This document shows positions 36,181-47,800 of a DNA stretch of 64,000 nt, one piece after another. Origin of the DNA: Massospora cicadina (taxonomy: Eukaryota; Entomophthoromycota; Entomophthoromycetes; Entomophthorales; Entomophthoraceae). The notes beneath the pieces were generated by a model, which was not told the DNA's origin, did no database searches, and saw only the letters and a list, made by a program, of their open reading frames with translations. The DNA lies in assembly GCA_022478985.1 (NCBI GenBank), contig JAKSZP010005275.1:62001-126000 (forward strand). The letters run 5' to 3'. Within the stretch, counting starts at the first letter, position 1. Every line of letters begins with the position of its first letter. The position numbers were made by a program, and so were the translations under genes.

Positions 36181-36632
36181 AAGAAAAAGAGCCACTTTAA
36201 AAATGCACTAATTTTTTTGGGGGGAAAGAACTGGGAGTAAAGTTTTTTTGAGAAAAAAGAACCTTCTCAAAAAAAATTTTGGGAAAAAAACCACCTTTAA
36301 AAAAGCTCTAAAAAGTACAAAATAATTGAGAAAATAAGCTTACTCAATAAAATCCTTTTTGAAGTTGGTGCCATATTTTAACTGACTTATAATAGGTATT
36401 TATAATTTATATACTCAGTACTATATATTTTAAGTTGCTCATAGTTTACACTTGGACCCAATCCAGACATAAGATATAAATTTTATTTGTGAGCAAAAGT
36501 CTATAAGCCAGGTTGGAAGATGGTGCCAACTTTAAAAAGGGGTTTATTGAGGAGGCATAATTTCTCAATTATTTCATACTTTTTAGAGCTTTTTTAAAGG
36601 AGGCTCTTTTTTTCTCAAAAAATTTTTTAGTT
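36181..36632. mobile_element. foldback / MITE-like element
   Basis: About 110 bp at 36262-36374 is an imperfect reverse complement of 36520-36632, sharing CCTTTAAAAAAGCTCTAAAAAG and AATAATTGAG and the inner ends GTTGGTGCCAT / ATGGTGCCAAC. The loop of about 145 bp has no open frame. A further partial copy of the arm (AAGAGCCACTTTAAAAATGC) lies at about 36186. No transposase is present. Target duplications are not clear in this AT-rich context. Confidence 0.6.
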
Positions 36633-36799
36633 GATTCTATTGAGCAATTAGATTTGGGTGAGTGGTTTTGTTTATCTATAATATAAAATCTAAATTAATA
36701 AATTGAAAATCTGAAATTTTATAGACACCATAGCAAAGCATGGGTAGATTGGCTAGTATATATATAAATTAATTTTATTTAGGCAAGATAACAATCTAA

Positions 36800-36937
36800 G
36801 GGTTGTTAGCCTGGTAGGGTAATTCCTGCTTCCACTCTAGTACAGGTTTTGTTCAACTTACGTTCAAAACCTGTACTGGCTATAAAAAAATCTTGGTGTG
36901 GTATATTTATCCCAAGGTCAACCTGCCTCAATTACTT
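36800..36937 (+). mobile_element. tRNA-derived SINE, copy C (diverged)
   Basis: GGGTTGTTAGCCTGGTAGGG, then GTACAGGTTTTGTTC, ACGTTCAAAACCTGTACTGG and TATCCCAAGGTCAACCTGCC match copies A and B in order. It carries a ~12-bp insertion near the B box. Flanking duplications are not recognisable. Confidence 0.7.
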
Positions 36938-38340
36938 TTATTGCCTCAAATAAAAAAATAAATAAATAAAGATGATCTATAAATTTCTAAAATTTATAAT
37001 AATTCAAAGAATAATATTTAAAAAAACAATTTCACAGATTCATCCTAGGTTTTTCTGGACAAGTGTCACATTACTCATTTACTGCATATTTTTGCCCTTT
37101 TTTGTTCCTCTGTAAGTATACTAAACTGGCAAGTACCTAGACTTTTTAGTATAAACAATATATATGTATGTTATGGCAACCTATAGTTGCCAACAGAGTT
37201 ATTAAGGAATTTACCATGTTAATATATTGTTACCAAAGGAGTAGAAAAGGTTAAGGTTGATATAGGATTATGATCAGTCTAAAGAATACTTATGTACCAT
37301 TTTATCTGCATCACATCCAATATCAATCTAGTTATAGACATGCAATAGCCTTTTAGCTTTAAAGTTAAGACTCTATAAAAATTTACTATGGGTTGAATAA
37401 ACAAAACTGATATATAGTTTCCAGATGTTAGTAGATATCTATGGGGTATAATTTCAGTAATATCTAGAATAGTCAACAAAATAATTCAAGATTTTATAAA
37501 GTTATCAAGTTTTAGTTAGCTATCAGGTCTAAATATTTTGTTTAAAAAATTACAAGTTTTAACTATTTACTCATATGGAATCTTGCACCACCAGAAAGTA
37601 TAACAAAGTGTATAGCCATAAACTGGTGTCAGACTGATAGCTTTTACCCTATAGTTAGTGACCAGTAAAATTAAGAGTAAGTATAGAAAATACTGGTACA
37701 TCTATAAAATACTGTTTATCTATAGGTAAAATAACACACAATAATATAGAAAAGCATCTAAACTGAGAAAAAGGGTTTCTCATTGATTCAACAAGCTATT
37801 ATCTTTAGGAGGTTAAATTATCTACAATCAAGTAAAATAGATTAGAATGAAAGAGGTAGGTCCAAATTTTAATGATCTGAAGATGTTAAGCTAATAATTA
37901 CCTATAAGGATAGGTCTATAGGTCAGCTAAATATTTGCAATATTATTGTTGAATAATCAACTATGAGATTATGGTTCTTCATGCTTGAGGTAAGAGATGG
38001 GGTTTTATATTTATTATATGAAGACAATAGATTTTATATATAATATACTTGTATAAAATATCCCTAGTTTTGGCAACTAAGGCGATATTCTTCCAGTTAC
38101 TCAGACACTATGGCAACCCACCCTAAGTTCTTCATGTTCACTATAATATTATTCTTATATCAAATTATTAAAGAATATGGCTGATGATTTAAAGTTCCTC
38201 ATTAAATAATATCTGATGATATTCTTCAACTCAACCCTGCTTTTTTATTGCAAACTTAATAGTATTTATTGACTACTAATAGAAAAAAACTCTTCTTTCC
38301 ACTCAATCTCACTTTCTAGAAAATCTTAATAAAAAGTTTA
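36938..38340. other. AT-rich sequence, no gene recognised
   Basis: Very AT-rich, dense in stops on both strands, with no domain signal and no long repeat within the window. Probably old transposon debris, but nothing identifies it. Confidence 0.4.
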
Positions 38341-38451
38341 TTTTATCCACCAACATCTGGCCACATCCATTTCCCATTTGACGTCCTCAGGTCCGCCACC
38401 TGCTGCCCCAGCGTGGGGCAGTGGTGCCCCACCACCTAGCTTTTCCACCCT

Positions 38452-40080
38452 GTGGGAAAATGCATTCAAATGGGCTTGAATAGCCTGACAAACTCTTCTG
38501 GCCAATTTATCCCACCCCACAAACTTAGCGCTCCACCTTGCGCACATCCACCCATCTCACACCATCATCTCGCCCTTTCTCAGTCCAACATTCAATTTTA
38601 TCTCTGTGTTAACTATGAGCATTTATTCCCATATGCTGACAAAGTGATTGTCGAACTTGTCACTGTGGCCTTTGCACCAGCTAGCTTTATTGACTTCTGC
38701 CCTTTTAAGGGCTAGTTTGGCATAGGCTTCCAGATGGAGGAGGGCACTGCAGTGGTGGCGTTGACTCCTTTGATTTATAATAATACCCCAATTCCTACTA
38801 TCTGTACTTGCCTCCCTTATGACACCACATTGGTGGTATCATTTGCAAACCTCCCTTCTCATCTCCCACCCCAAACTATATATGAGCAGCTGATGTCAGG
38901 GCTTATGGCTTATGGCACTCAACCTAACCTCATCTTCTCCATTCCTTCTGGTACAGAGCGCCTTGCTGCCCCTCCCAACACTGCCACCATCACCTCACAC
39001 CACTCCACCATGGCCCAACAAATCCCCCCACATTCTCACATTGTGGCAGCACCAGAGCATTTTTTAGCTCATGTCAACAATAATTGGCAGATTTGTCCCC
39101 TCTGTTTCAGATTTGACCGTTCTAAAAAGTCCTGCCCCATGCCACTTCATCTGGTCCTGTCTCTGCAACCTTGTCAGCAGCATCTGAGTGGGATGCCTTG
39201 TTGCCCCCCTTCCCACCCAACATTCTCACTCACTGGGCCAGAGTGGGAAATCTGCACCCACTACAACACCCAGCCACGTTCACCCACCTGAATTCACCCC
39301 AGCCAATCAGAATCAGACTTGGCCCACTTTCCACCCCCAAGCAGCTCCCCATTTGCCTACTACCACCCCCCCTAATCCTGCCGCCACTATTCCTGTGAAC
39401 CAAAATCTGTGGGCCCTATTAGATGAGGTTGATGAATCAGGTGCATTAGTTGGTAAGACAGTTGATGAATTATGTGAGGAAGCCCCAGATGGGTATGACT
39501 GGGAAGAAGTTTTTATCTCAGATTTTGACAAGCCTATCCCACCAGACGTTATGCCCCAAAACCTAATGCTATCTCCTTTTGGAATGACCATCAGCTAAAC
39601 TTAGCAATGGTAGCCTCCCCCCTTTGTCACCAACTCCATATTGCTGTAGCAAAATCTGTTGAATAATTTCACAATGGCCTAACTGTAGTTAACTTCCCCC
39701 TGATTTTCCTGAAAATGTGCAGGATGAAATCAACAAATTGGTCAAAACTAACAATTACTCTGCCAATTAATTTTGCTGATCTATTGACCTTTAACCCAAA
39801 AACAGCTTTCACCAGGCAAAATGTAGCCAGTTTTTCCCTACTTCCTGATGCCCGCCTTCAGGCTGAACATCATATGACTGAATTAGTCAAAGATATTGTC
39901 AAGGCCAACATTGAACATCTCAATCCTTTTATACTACATCTCAACCCCCACCATGATGATCCTCCAGCGCCCTTGCTCTCAGCCTCAATCCACTTCTACA
40001 ATGCTGCTTACCCTGATGTGGTTAAGGCGCATGCAGATGCGCCACCCATCCCTTCCTCCCCCTCTGCCATTATAGGTTAG
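38452..40080 (+). pseudogene. Pro/His-rich coding remnant of unknown identity
   Basis: Coding-like stretches at 38452-38715 and 38734-39291 share one frame, separated by a single TAG. A stretch in another frame at 39188-39598 is acidic (ALLDEVDESGALVGKTVDEL, YDWEEVFISDF). A last one, 39715-40080, ends in a TAG. At least one frameshift and two stops break it. The residues are rich in Pro, His, Thr and Ser, with no zinc knuckle, protease or RT motif. A poly(A) signal (GAATAAATATAAAAA) lies at about 40196, fitting the end of a transcript. It could be an old gag-like gene of another retroelement (LLSASIHFYNAAYPDVV loosely resembles HLIDFYNAASSF in E5 gag) or a dead host gene. Family not recognised. 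Confidence 0.45.
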
Positions 40081-40239
40081 CAGTCCTCCACTCCCTGCTT
40101 AGTTGAAGGTTTTATTTTGTTCCAGTATTCATCTTTTTTTTGATTTGTTTGCTCTTTAATTATTGGAACTGTCTGTCCCCTGGTTGGTATGCCTTGAATA
40201 AATATAAAAATTTAAAATTTTAAGTTATAGGGCTACTAT

Positions 40240-41658
40240 TAGCAAAACAGCTGAGAAAAGTTAGACTGTGCTGTAAACTTGAGTTCTCAATGAGCCTTGA
40301 GATTACTTAGAATGCCAAGGGCACAGCCATTCAGATGGATCAATTAGGTGAGGATTTTAAAGGAACGTTGAGGGAAATAGCCATTTAAAAACATAATGAA
40401 GGACCCCACAAACATATTAAAATTAGCTGCAAGGGCAACTGCAGGTCTAGCTTGGGCAGCTAGGTGGAGAGAGGAGCGGAAGGTTGATAACATCTCAGGT
40501 ATCAGCAGTTGTATGCCTTCAACAGGATTGATATAGGGGGAAGATCCTTCAGGCAGAAGGGTGATTTGCATTGAACAGAAGTCTTGGTATCCCCAATAGT
40601 GGTGGTTATCAAGCCAGCAGATAAGGGAAATGCTTTTACCGTGGAGGAAATCTACAGGCTGCCAAAAAGGGAGGCCAAGTTAAGGGAGCCCACTGTAGAA
40701 TGTATTTTTTATATAAGTGTTCATCTCAGGTTTTACTGAGGCATGTTAGACTGGGCACATTTAAAAACAGTCAAAAAATTTAAGCATCCTTGGAGAGGGA
40801 GATCTGGCTTGTTTTTGGGAAAACTAGGTAACCTACCAGCATTGGTTCCTCCAGTTAGCAAATCCTTTTGCAATTCTTGGGTGGTAAATTGAGCTATCCA
40901 GCCCCTAACTTTGAGGAAAAAGCCTTCTTATTATGCTATGATATTTTATTATTTCAAATTTATTTGTTAGAATTAATTCATGGAAAAATAAAGCTAGTTA
41001 ACTTGGAATTATGACTCTAAGTTGAACAGCTAAAAAACATAAAATGTGTTGGGACAGAGAACAGAGTTGCGGAAGAGAATGAGATCAAGCCAAGAACAGA
41101 ACTGAGGCTGAAAATTGGGGTTGGGGCTGATAACAGACTTGGAGGTGGGCCTCAAATTGTTAAGTCAACTTGATTGGCTACAGCTTGAGGTTGAGATTCA
41201 ACGAGATTGAGGATGAGGCTAGGAATGGCTGCCAAGGTGAAATATTTCTCTTTCTCATTGTTTCAACAGCAAACTACACTACAGAACTACTCTGGGGGTT
41301 TGGGTGCTCTTAAGGGTGGAATAGGGTTGACAGTGTAGAATACCTCTGCTGGTGATGTTTAGGGCTGGGTGGGAATGAGGGTTTGGTGTCCTGGGCCCAG
41401 TGCCCCTGCTCCTGAAGTTGAGGTATCTTTCAACACACAAGAGAAAACTTCCTTAAGTAATTTAAACTTGAGATCAGGGTTAATGCAAGTATGGCAACAT
41501 TGGCTCTTTTTTCAGGAGGTCACAGACTTAGCATTTGTTCACCAAGTGGGTGAGGTCCCCTTAGTACAGAGTGGGAGAGCCTTTGTTTCCAATTCCATTT
41601 TTTCAAAAAGGGATAAACTCCTGGCTTAAAACGTGAGGGTGCCACCTCAAGGCTTGCA
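40240..41658. other. unassigned, probably LTR remains of E6
   Basis: No coding signal. Its right end on the minus strand begins TGCAAGCC immediately after a purine tract, as an LTR would, but no second copy is in the window to prove it. Confidence 0.3.
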
Positions 41659-42911
41659 TTCCCCTTTCCTATTGGGTTTGGGTCCACCACCTTAAGAGTG
41701 AGATTTCAAGGTGTAGTTTTTATGATCAGGAAGAAGCCTAATTGCAAGTATGGCCTGTATTTTCAGAGGGGGTGGGGTGCCATTGGGTGTGAAAGATGGA
41801 ACTTTTTAAGAGGTCCTTGCAGTTAGCGAAGTCCTTGGCACTTACCCAAGATCTTTCATAATCAGGGTATCCCTTTCAGGAGGGGAGGTACTGGGTTCCG
41901 CGGTGGGAATTCATGGATGCCAGAATTGCCTCCACCTCTGCTTCTATATCGTCATCCACTTGAATTGGCTACAGAGTGGGTGAAAATAAGCCTAATGGGG
42001 GACTAGAAGGAGGAGTGGTAGACTGCATGGACTTTCCAGTGCTCTGGTAGTTAAAGGGTTAAGGCATCTGATGACTGTTCTCCTGGAGAGAGAAGGGGCC
42101 AATGTACTTGCATGCTACTTTTCTAAAGGGCTCTTTAAGTTTCAGGTTGCGCGCATCCAGCACTACTAGGGAGCCAATTGTTATTTCATGTACAAAGCGT
42201 CAATTAGAATCAGCAAACCTTTTATAATGCTGAATGGCTTTGGTAAGGTTCTCCTTGATGAGCAGCTGCATTTCACAGATGTGTGTAGCAAGTTCAGCAA
42301 CCTTAAGGACTGAGGGGCTTGATGTAAGGGCCCACCGCAAAAGAGGGGTCATATCTGAGGGTCGCTTGGAAGGGTGAGCAGCCTGTGATAGGGTGCATGC
42401 AATTGCTGTAGGAAAACTGGCTAAGGTTAGGTCTGGTGCCAGTAGTCCATGGTTGCAGTCACATAGCAGCAAAGATATTGTTCAAGCGTCTGATTTACTC
42501 TCTTATTTTGCAATCTGATTGGGGATAAAAAACTGTTGATCTTCAGGGATTGATGTTCAAATGGGAGAGGAGGGCTACCCAGAACTGTGTAGAGAATTGG
42601 GCCCCAGTCACTAATAATCTCCTAAACCACATCGAATTGGACAAAGACATTTCTGATAAACAATTTGACTTTCTCTTCATCAGTGATTGTTGTAGAGCAG
42701 GGAATAAACAGTGAGTACTTGGTGGATCAATCAACTACCATCATGATTGTTTTGAAGCCTTCAGAGGGGTGTTCAACTATGAAGTCTATAAATAATGATG
42801 TTCATGGCCCAGAAGCCTGCTGCAAAGGGTGGATGAGGCCCTTCTTGACTCACTGGTCAGGTTCAGTCATGCCACAAGTGATGCAAGTGGTAACCCATCT
42901 GTTGTTAAAGA
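41659..42911 (-). pseudogene. pol: E6: chromovirus integrase-chromodomain relic
   Basis: Read on the minus strand: an integrase zinc-region end (RWVTTCITCGMTEP, about 42885), a core start (SLFIDFIVEHPSEGFKTIMM, ~42780), VRNVFVQFD, ISDWGP (~42600), then a C-terminal stretch (MQLLIKENLTKAIQHYKRFA, 42200-42270). A chromodomain follows at about 41940-41790 (VEAILASMNSHRGTQYLPS, stop, KGYPDYERSWVSAKDF). A purine tract (AGGAAAGGGGAA) at 41670-41659 ends it. RT and gag are absent, truncated where the E8 LTR begins near 42912. The core is heavily decayed. Confidence 0.7.
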
Positions 42912-43453
42912 TGTCAACTCAACTTCAAATAATTATATTTTAAATGTCAATGGTCAGAACAAAAATGGATGCTATCAGACTTTGTCTAAAAACACTCAAA
43001 CAATTTTCCCTACTCTTTGGGTTCCAAATTCATTCTAGGATCATCACGTGGAGATTTCTACCATTTAAATCGATCTTTACCTGAAAATAGGCAGAATTAT
43101 ACCCATTGTACTCATTGTACACATTGTTCCCATTGTACTCCCCAACAATCATGTTTCTAGCCTGGATAATTAGTGTTATGTGGCTTGAGAATCCCTTATA
43201 AATACACTTCCATTCTGTCCCAATAAAGTATAATTAATTGCATAAGTTAATCTTAGTTTATCAGAATTCTCTTGTAGTTGAGAATTAATAGTTTGAGACT
43301 CAAAGGGATATTGAGTATCATATAGCGCTTTGTACAATATTAGGTGGAATTTACTTTGTTGCTGAACTAAGGCGTTAATACCATGAAAGATTAATGGAGT
43401 TCTTAGATGGATCTATACATGTTCCATAGAGTGCTTGTTTTTTGCTCTACGTT
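42912..43453 (+). repeat. E8 5' LTR (left boundary tentative)
   Basis: Candidate starts are TGTCAACTC at 42912 or TGTCAATGG at 42945. The TATA is at about 43199 and the poly(A) signal at about 43223. Short tandem CATTGTACT-type repeats lie at 43103-43140 in U3. No partner LTR is in the window. Confidence 0.5.
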
Positions 43454-43499
43454 GTTGTGCTCACTACAGGGGGCCCAAAATTAATTTTTAACCAACAAA

Positions 43500-43767
43500 A
43501 TGGAGTCTCCCACCGGAGAAGAAGACAGTTGGAATAAACAATCTTTCATATTTTATATCGCCCACCTGGCCTCCAGCTGGATTGCAACAAAGTAGGATAA
43601 AGTTAATCTCCTGTTCCAAAGGATTCAATTTAAGAACCTTCTCCAAGGAGTAGCTACAGCAGGTTGTCCAAATGTTTCTAAGTGGGTTCTAGTTATTCAT
43701 TCATGTGTTGCTCACCTTATACCCTCCTTATTTTACCAGCAACACAACTAAGACCAAATATGGCAGG
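43500..43767 (+). pseudogene. gag: E8 gag, N-terminal part
   Basis: The ATG at 43500 begins MESPTGEEDSWNKQSF. One stop at 43596 and one near the end interrupt it. The frame meets E7 at 43767 and carries on at 59545. Function is inferred from position after the primer site. Confidence 0.5.
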
Positions 43768-44700
43768 TGTTTATTTTTTGGTGGATTAGATATGATCTTG
43801 AAGATTGTTGCACAGAGGATAAACCCCCTGATACAACTGAATGGTGATATGATGATTTCCATTCCTTTAATGAAGATAATAAAATATTTAAAGTAGAAGC
43901 AAAGCGCTTCCATGAACACAATCTTTAATATAAAAGCAGCATCACACTGAAAAAACCAAGGGGTCTACACCAATACCAACTTCTTACTGCAGAGTCACAC
44001 TGCAGCTTTCCAACCATAAACGATCCGCCTCTCACTCTATGTTAATACTATAATCTTCCTTGCTGCGGCCACTGACCTACAACTCAACCAATCAGGTAAT
44101 CTCATTCTTATTACTTTATGTAACTCATGGCGGTATTGTAACCATATTGCCACATTTACCATTTAATCTGACATTTGATCCACCATCAACCATTAGCAAC
44201 TTAATAATATAACCTCTTCTCAATTATCCTCAGCTTCTAGTTGAGGGTAATCAAATTACACCTATTGCAATTGAACTGCTTCCTGAGGCTACCAGATCTT
44301 GCAGATTCCTCTAAGATTTCTTTTTTTAGTACTAGTGGTGCCCAACCCAAAAGAGGGAGCCGCCACGCATCTTTATTCACAAATGGGCCAAACAAAAAGA
44401 TTATCATAAATTAAAAAATTCCTAATCTAGCCCAAGGTTATCAGCCTAGGAAGCCATATCAGATGGCGAGGAGGCTTTGAGGAAACTTTTATCTGGCGCC
44501 CACTTTAGCTGGCGGACCATAGCGGACAGCATTGGGGTGGGAGCATCAGCGACATGGGGCATAAGGAGGTATAGTTGGGGGTTTTCTTTGTTAATGAGGC
44601 TGGCAGATTCCTTTAAGATTTCTTGACTGCCATTATCAAACCTAATTGGATCCTAGTCTCTGGCATAGCGGGAGGAAACTATCTGGTTAATTTCCTGAAA
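43768..44700 (-). repeat. E7 3' LTR, interrupted by R3
   Basis: Matches 58915-59539 on both sides of R3. The minus-strand start is TTTCAGG where the other copy has TGTCAG. The purine tract AAGAGGGGGAAA (44701-44714 complement) precedes it. Confidence 0.82.
44322..44602 (-). mobile_element. R3: poly(A) retroposon in the E7 3' LTR
   Basis: The minus strand ends GGCACCACTAGTACT followed by a poly(A) run. Duplicated 21-mers flank it (GCAGATTCCTCTAAGATTTC starting at 44301, and with one C/T change at 44603). It has an open stretch of about 50 codons (QLYLLMPHVADAPTPM ... SPSDMAS, stop), then about 130 bp with GAATAAAGAT. It is the same family as R1 and R2, and the matching E7 LTR at 59440-59480 lacks it. 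Confidence 0.82.
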
Positions 44701-44714
44701 TTTCCCCCTCTTAA
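44701..44714 (-). other. E7 polypurine tract
   Basis: TTAAGAGGGGGAAA on the minus strand abuts the E7 3' LTR. Confidence 0.75.
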
Positions 44715-44879
44715 CTATATGGTATTGCTCCATTATCGCCTTCATCTCATCCTATGTCAACCAGTCTGGAGAGACCTCATCCATATCTAGAGCGGAACCT
44801 CCCTCATTCCATCTCTGATTCATTCTTCATTGTTTGCTATTAAACTACCATATGTATTAAATATGTCCTTTCAGGGTTT

Positions 44880-47800
44880 TCTACTTATTGTTTATATGTC
44901 CAAAGGAACTTAGCGTGCATTCAGTTGATAATCTGACCACTCACCAGTTCCTTAATAGTGTAAGCATCCGTGCCCAAAATTCTATTATCTCAAAGGGTCC
45001 AATCTGGATGCTAACTAGCTTATTCCGCCGCCCAGTTTCATGCTGATTATGTAACAAGACACACTCTCCTATCACGTACTATGGAAGTCCGCTATGCTAT
45101 TGTTAATTAGAATCATACTTCCTAGCTTTTCTGGACAAACTGGTAGAGTATGCTTCAGTCTGAAGTTTAATAAGCGTGGACATCAGATTTATTAGATAGC
45201 GTTGAGGGTAAATTCCACTGGTATCCTCTATTAAAGAGATGAGTAGCAGAGGCAGAGCTAGGTGTCTCCCTAAAGCAGCTGGAAGGGACTCTTTCCCATC
45301 TCTGAGTGGTAGCTGATGTTATACGCAAAAAGTGCAGTAGAGAGTAGGGTGCTCCAGTCAGATGATTAATCCCTCACAGGCTTTCTAAGAATATTTACTA
45401 AAGTTCCGTTGACCCGCTCAACGGTCTCACTAGATTCAGTGTGGTATGGAGTAGTTATCGCCCCAAAAATTGCCATCAATTCATTCAACTTAGGGAGGAA
45501 ATGTGGGGTGAAGTTAGTTCCATTGTCTGTGAGTTTGAACTATGGACAGCCATGCTGTTAAATAACACTCCATTATGAACTTGGAAGAAGTTACAGCCAC
45601 CAAATCTCTGATTTCTCGTTCCTCTACTCACCTTGTCAAATGATCTATTGCTTCCAGGATGTACTTAAACAATTTGAGCCCATCAGCAAGGGCCCCACAA
45701 CGTTGAGGGATACCATATGCCAAACAATATGAGGTTTAACCATATGATAAGTGGTGTTGTTGCAGAAGGGCTTCTCCACTTGCATTGATGACATTCAGTG
45801 TCGTCCCAAGCACATTGAAGTTCAGCCTCTTTCAATAATATCGCAGCCATAGGAATACCAACGTTTTATGTAGGCCCCATTCCCTACCTTTGTGTGCATC
45901 CAAGATTATGCCCAGTTGGGCAAAGGGCTTCAGAAAACTCAATGTGACCACACCTACCTTCATAAAAAGCTCACCATCCCTCAATAATGTATACGCCCTC
46001 ATCCCATCCAGAACCCAATCTTTTGAGGTGACTCATCAGTGTATTTGCTGCTGATTATATTTATACATTATATCAGTGAGATCCGCCGTGATGGTGACCA
46101 TTGGTAAGCGTGATAAGCATTTGGCGTTTTTGGCTTCGCACCCTGCTAGTAAATTATCTCGAAATCATATGCTTGAAGCTTGAGCGCCTATTTTGAATTT
46201 TATATTTTCTACATCAGGAACTCCATTAGTGTGCCAGGCCAAATAGTATGATGACTTCTGGACTTTGCTGTTTCGCCTTCATAGGATACCTTTCACTACA
46301 GGTCCAAAGGCAAACCACTAACCTAGTAGGCCAACAACTTTACCCTGGCGCATTTAACTCTTTAAGAGGTACACAGCTAGCCCTACACCTCTCTTTGTGA
46401 TTCACGGCTCTATCTTATCATCCACCTAATGGTTAAAACCCATCAGTCCCTCGTTGTTGGCGGTCAGTTGGCTAAGTTTCTGTGAGGCTTCCCTGTAGCT
46501 ACAGTTATTGAGGTTGGTAAGAGATACCAAACTAGGTGCATTTAACCAGCACCTAACCTTACGGGGTCTTCAACCTACCCTTCCACTGCAGTTATCCTCT
46601 GGCTTCATTAAAACAATAAAAGAGTAGCAAGATAAATATCTTTATTAAGAGGGAATTTAAGTTATTTATACTTAAGCGACTTATTGGCAATCTTTTGTCC
46701 ACCTATCAACAGTCATTGACATCTATCACCAGCAAATAAACCCTATCCTCAGTGTCCTCTAGCAACCTTTCCCTTGAAATCCATCCCAATTGAAGGCCAA
46801 ATATTAGTTTAGTTCATCCTCAGTATCAGTCGTCAGTTTAATTTTATATTAATTATTGCTATAAATTAACCATCAAATATAATCAGCATCTGTCGCTGGT
46901 GTTCATAATCCTATGTGGTGAAATCATCATTGCTCACCCTTATTGGAACCCTCAGCATTAAAAGCCAGAAGTATGATTATCCTTGGCTTAAGTCTACAGT
47001 AGATCCCCATTAGTTAATTAGTTAGATCATCCTTGGCGTCAGTCACCAGTGATCCCAAAACTCAACGATGAATTAGTAATCTGCTGTAAATCTAGATTAA
47101 TAATTATATTTACTTCCTTGCTTTAGTCATCAGTGTTGAATTTCTAGTAACATTAAATCTATTGGGGATTATCCTCAACTCTTTGAGATAGCTTAAACCA
47201 ACCAAATGGGAGCACAAATTGAAAACTCATTATTGCTAATGACTTCAAAACTAGGTGATCAAATGGTAATTACAACAACTAACTGAAAACCCTAATTTCA
47301 GATATTATGGGAGGAATTCATCTGGTTAAAATCCCAACAGCGCCCACCATTCAAGGCACCCTTAAAGCTCCCAAAGATTTTGTAACCAGCATAACAAAGC
47401 ATTATCAGTTCGACCTTGAACTTTACTCCATGAAGATATAACAAAACTGTTTATGCGTAATTTACAGCTAGGCACTCCTGCTCGGTCATGGTATAATTCC
47501 GCTCATGACAGATCAAACTTATGCTACAATAATCAATGGGATGCTCCATTCCATCTTCATCTTACTGCAACAAGACTGCTCCCATGGAAGAAAGGGAAGC
47601 GTCAGTCTGAATGATGAAATCTTTTTAAAGTATGGATATTGTAGCACCAGAGAGATGATCAACACCATTTATAGAGTGTCAAAAGTGCTCTTAAATTATT
47701 CCGTCCACTTGAAAGTGCCGTCCTTCTTCAGAAGCATAAAGAGAGGGGACCTAATACAGCTAAAACTGGGAATAAAATGACAGTAGTAACTAACCATACC

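Noticed and set aside
37140..38330. AT-rich stretch considered as an LTR or DNA transposon
   Set aside because: No terminal repeats, duplications or coding signal could be found within the window.
43101..43141. Short direct repeats (CATTGTACT type), considered as a CRISPR-like or regulatory array
   Set aside because: Units are about 10 bp with no spacers; a simple tandem repeat within an LTR.
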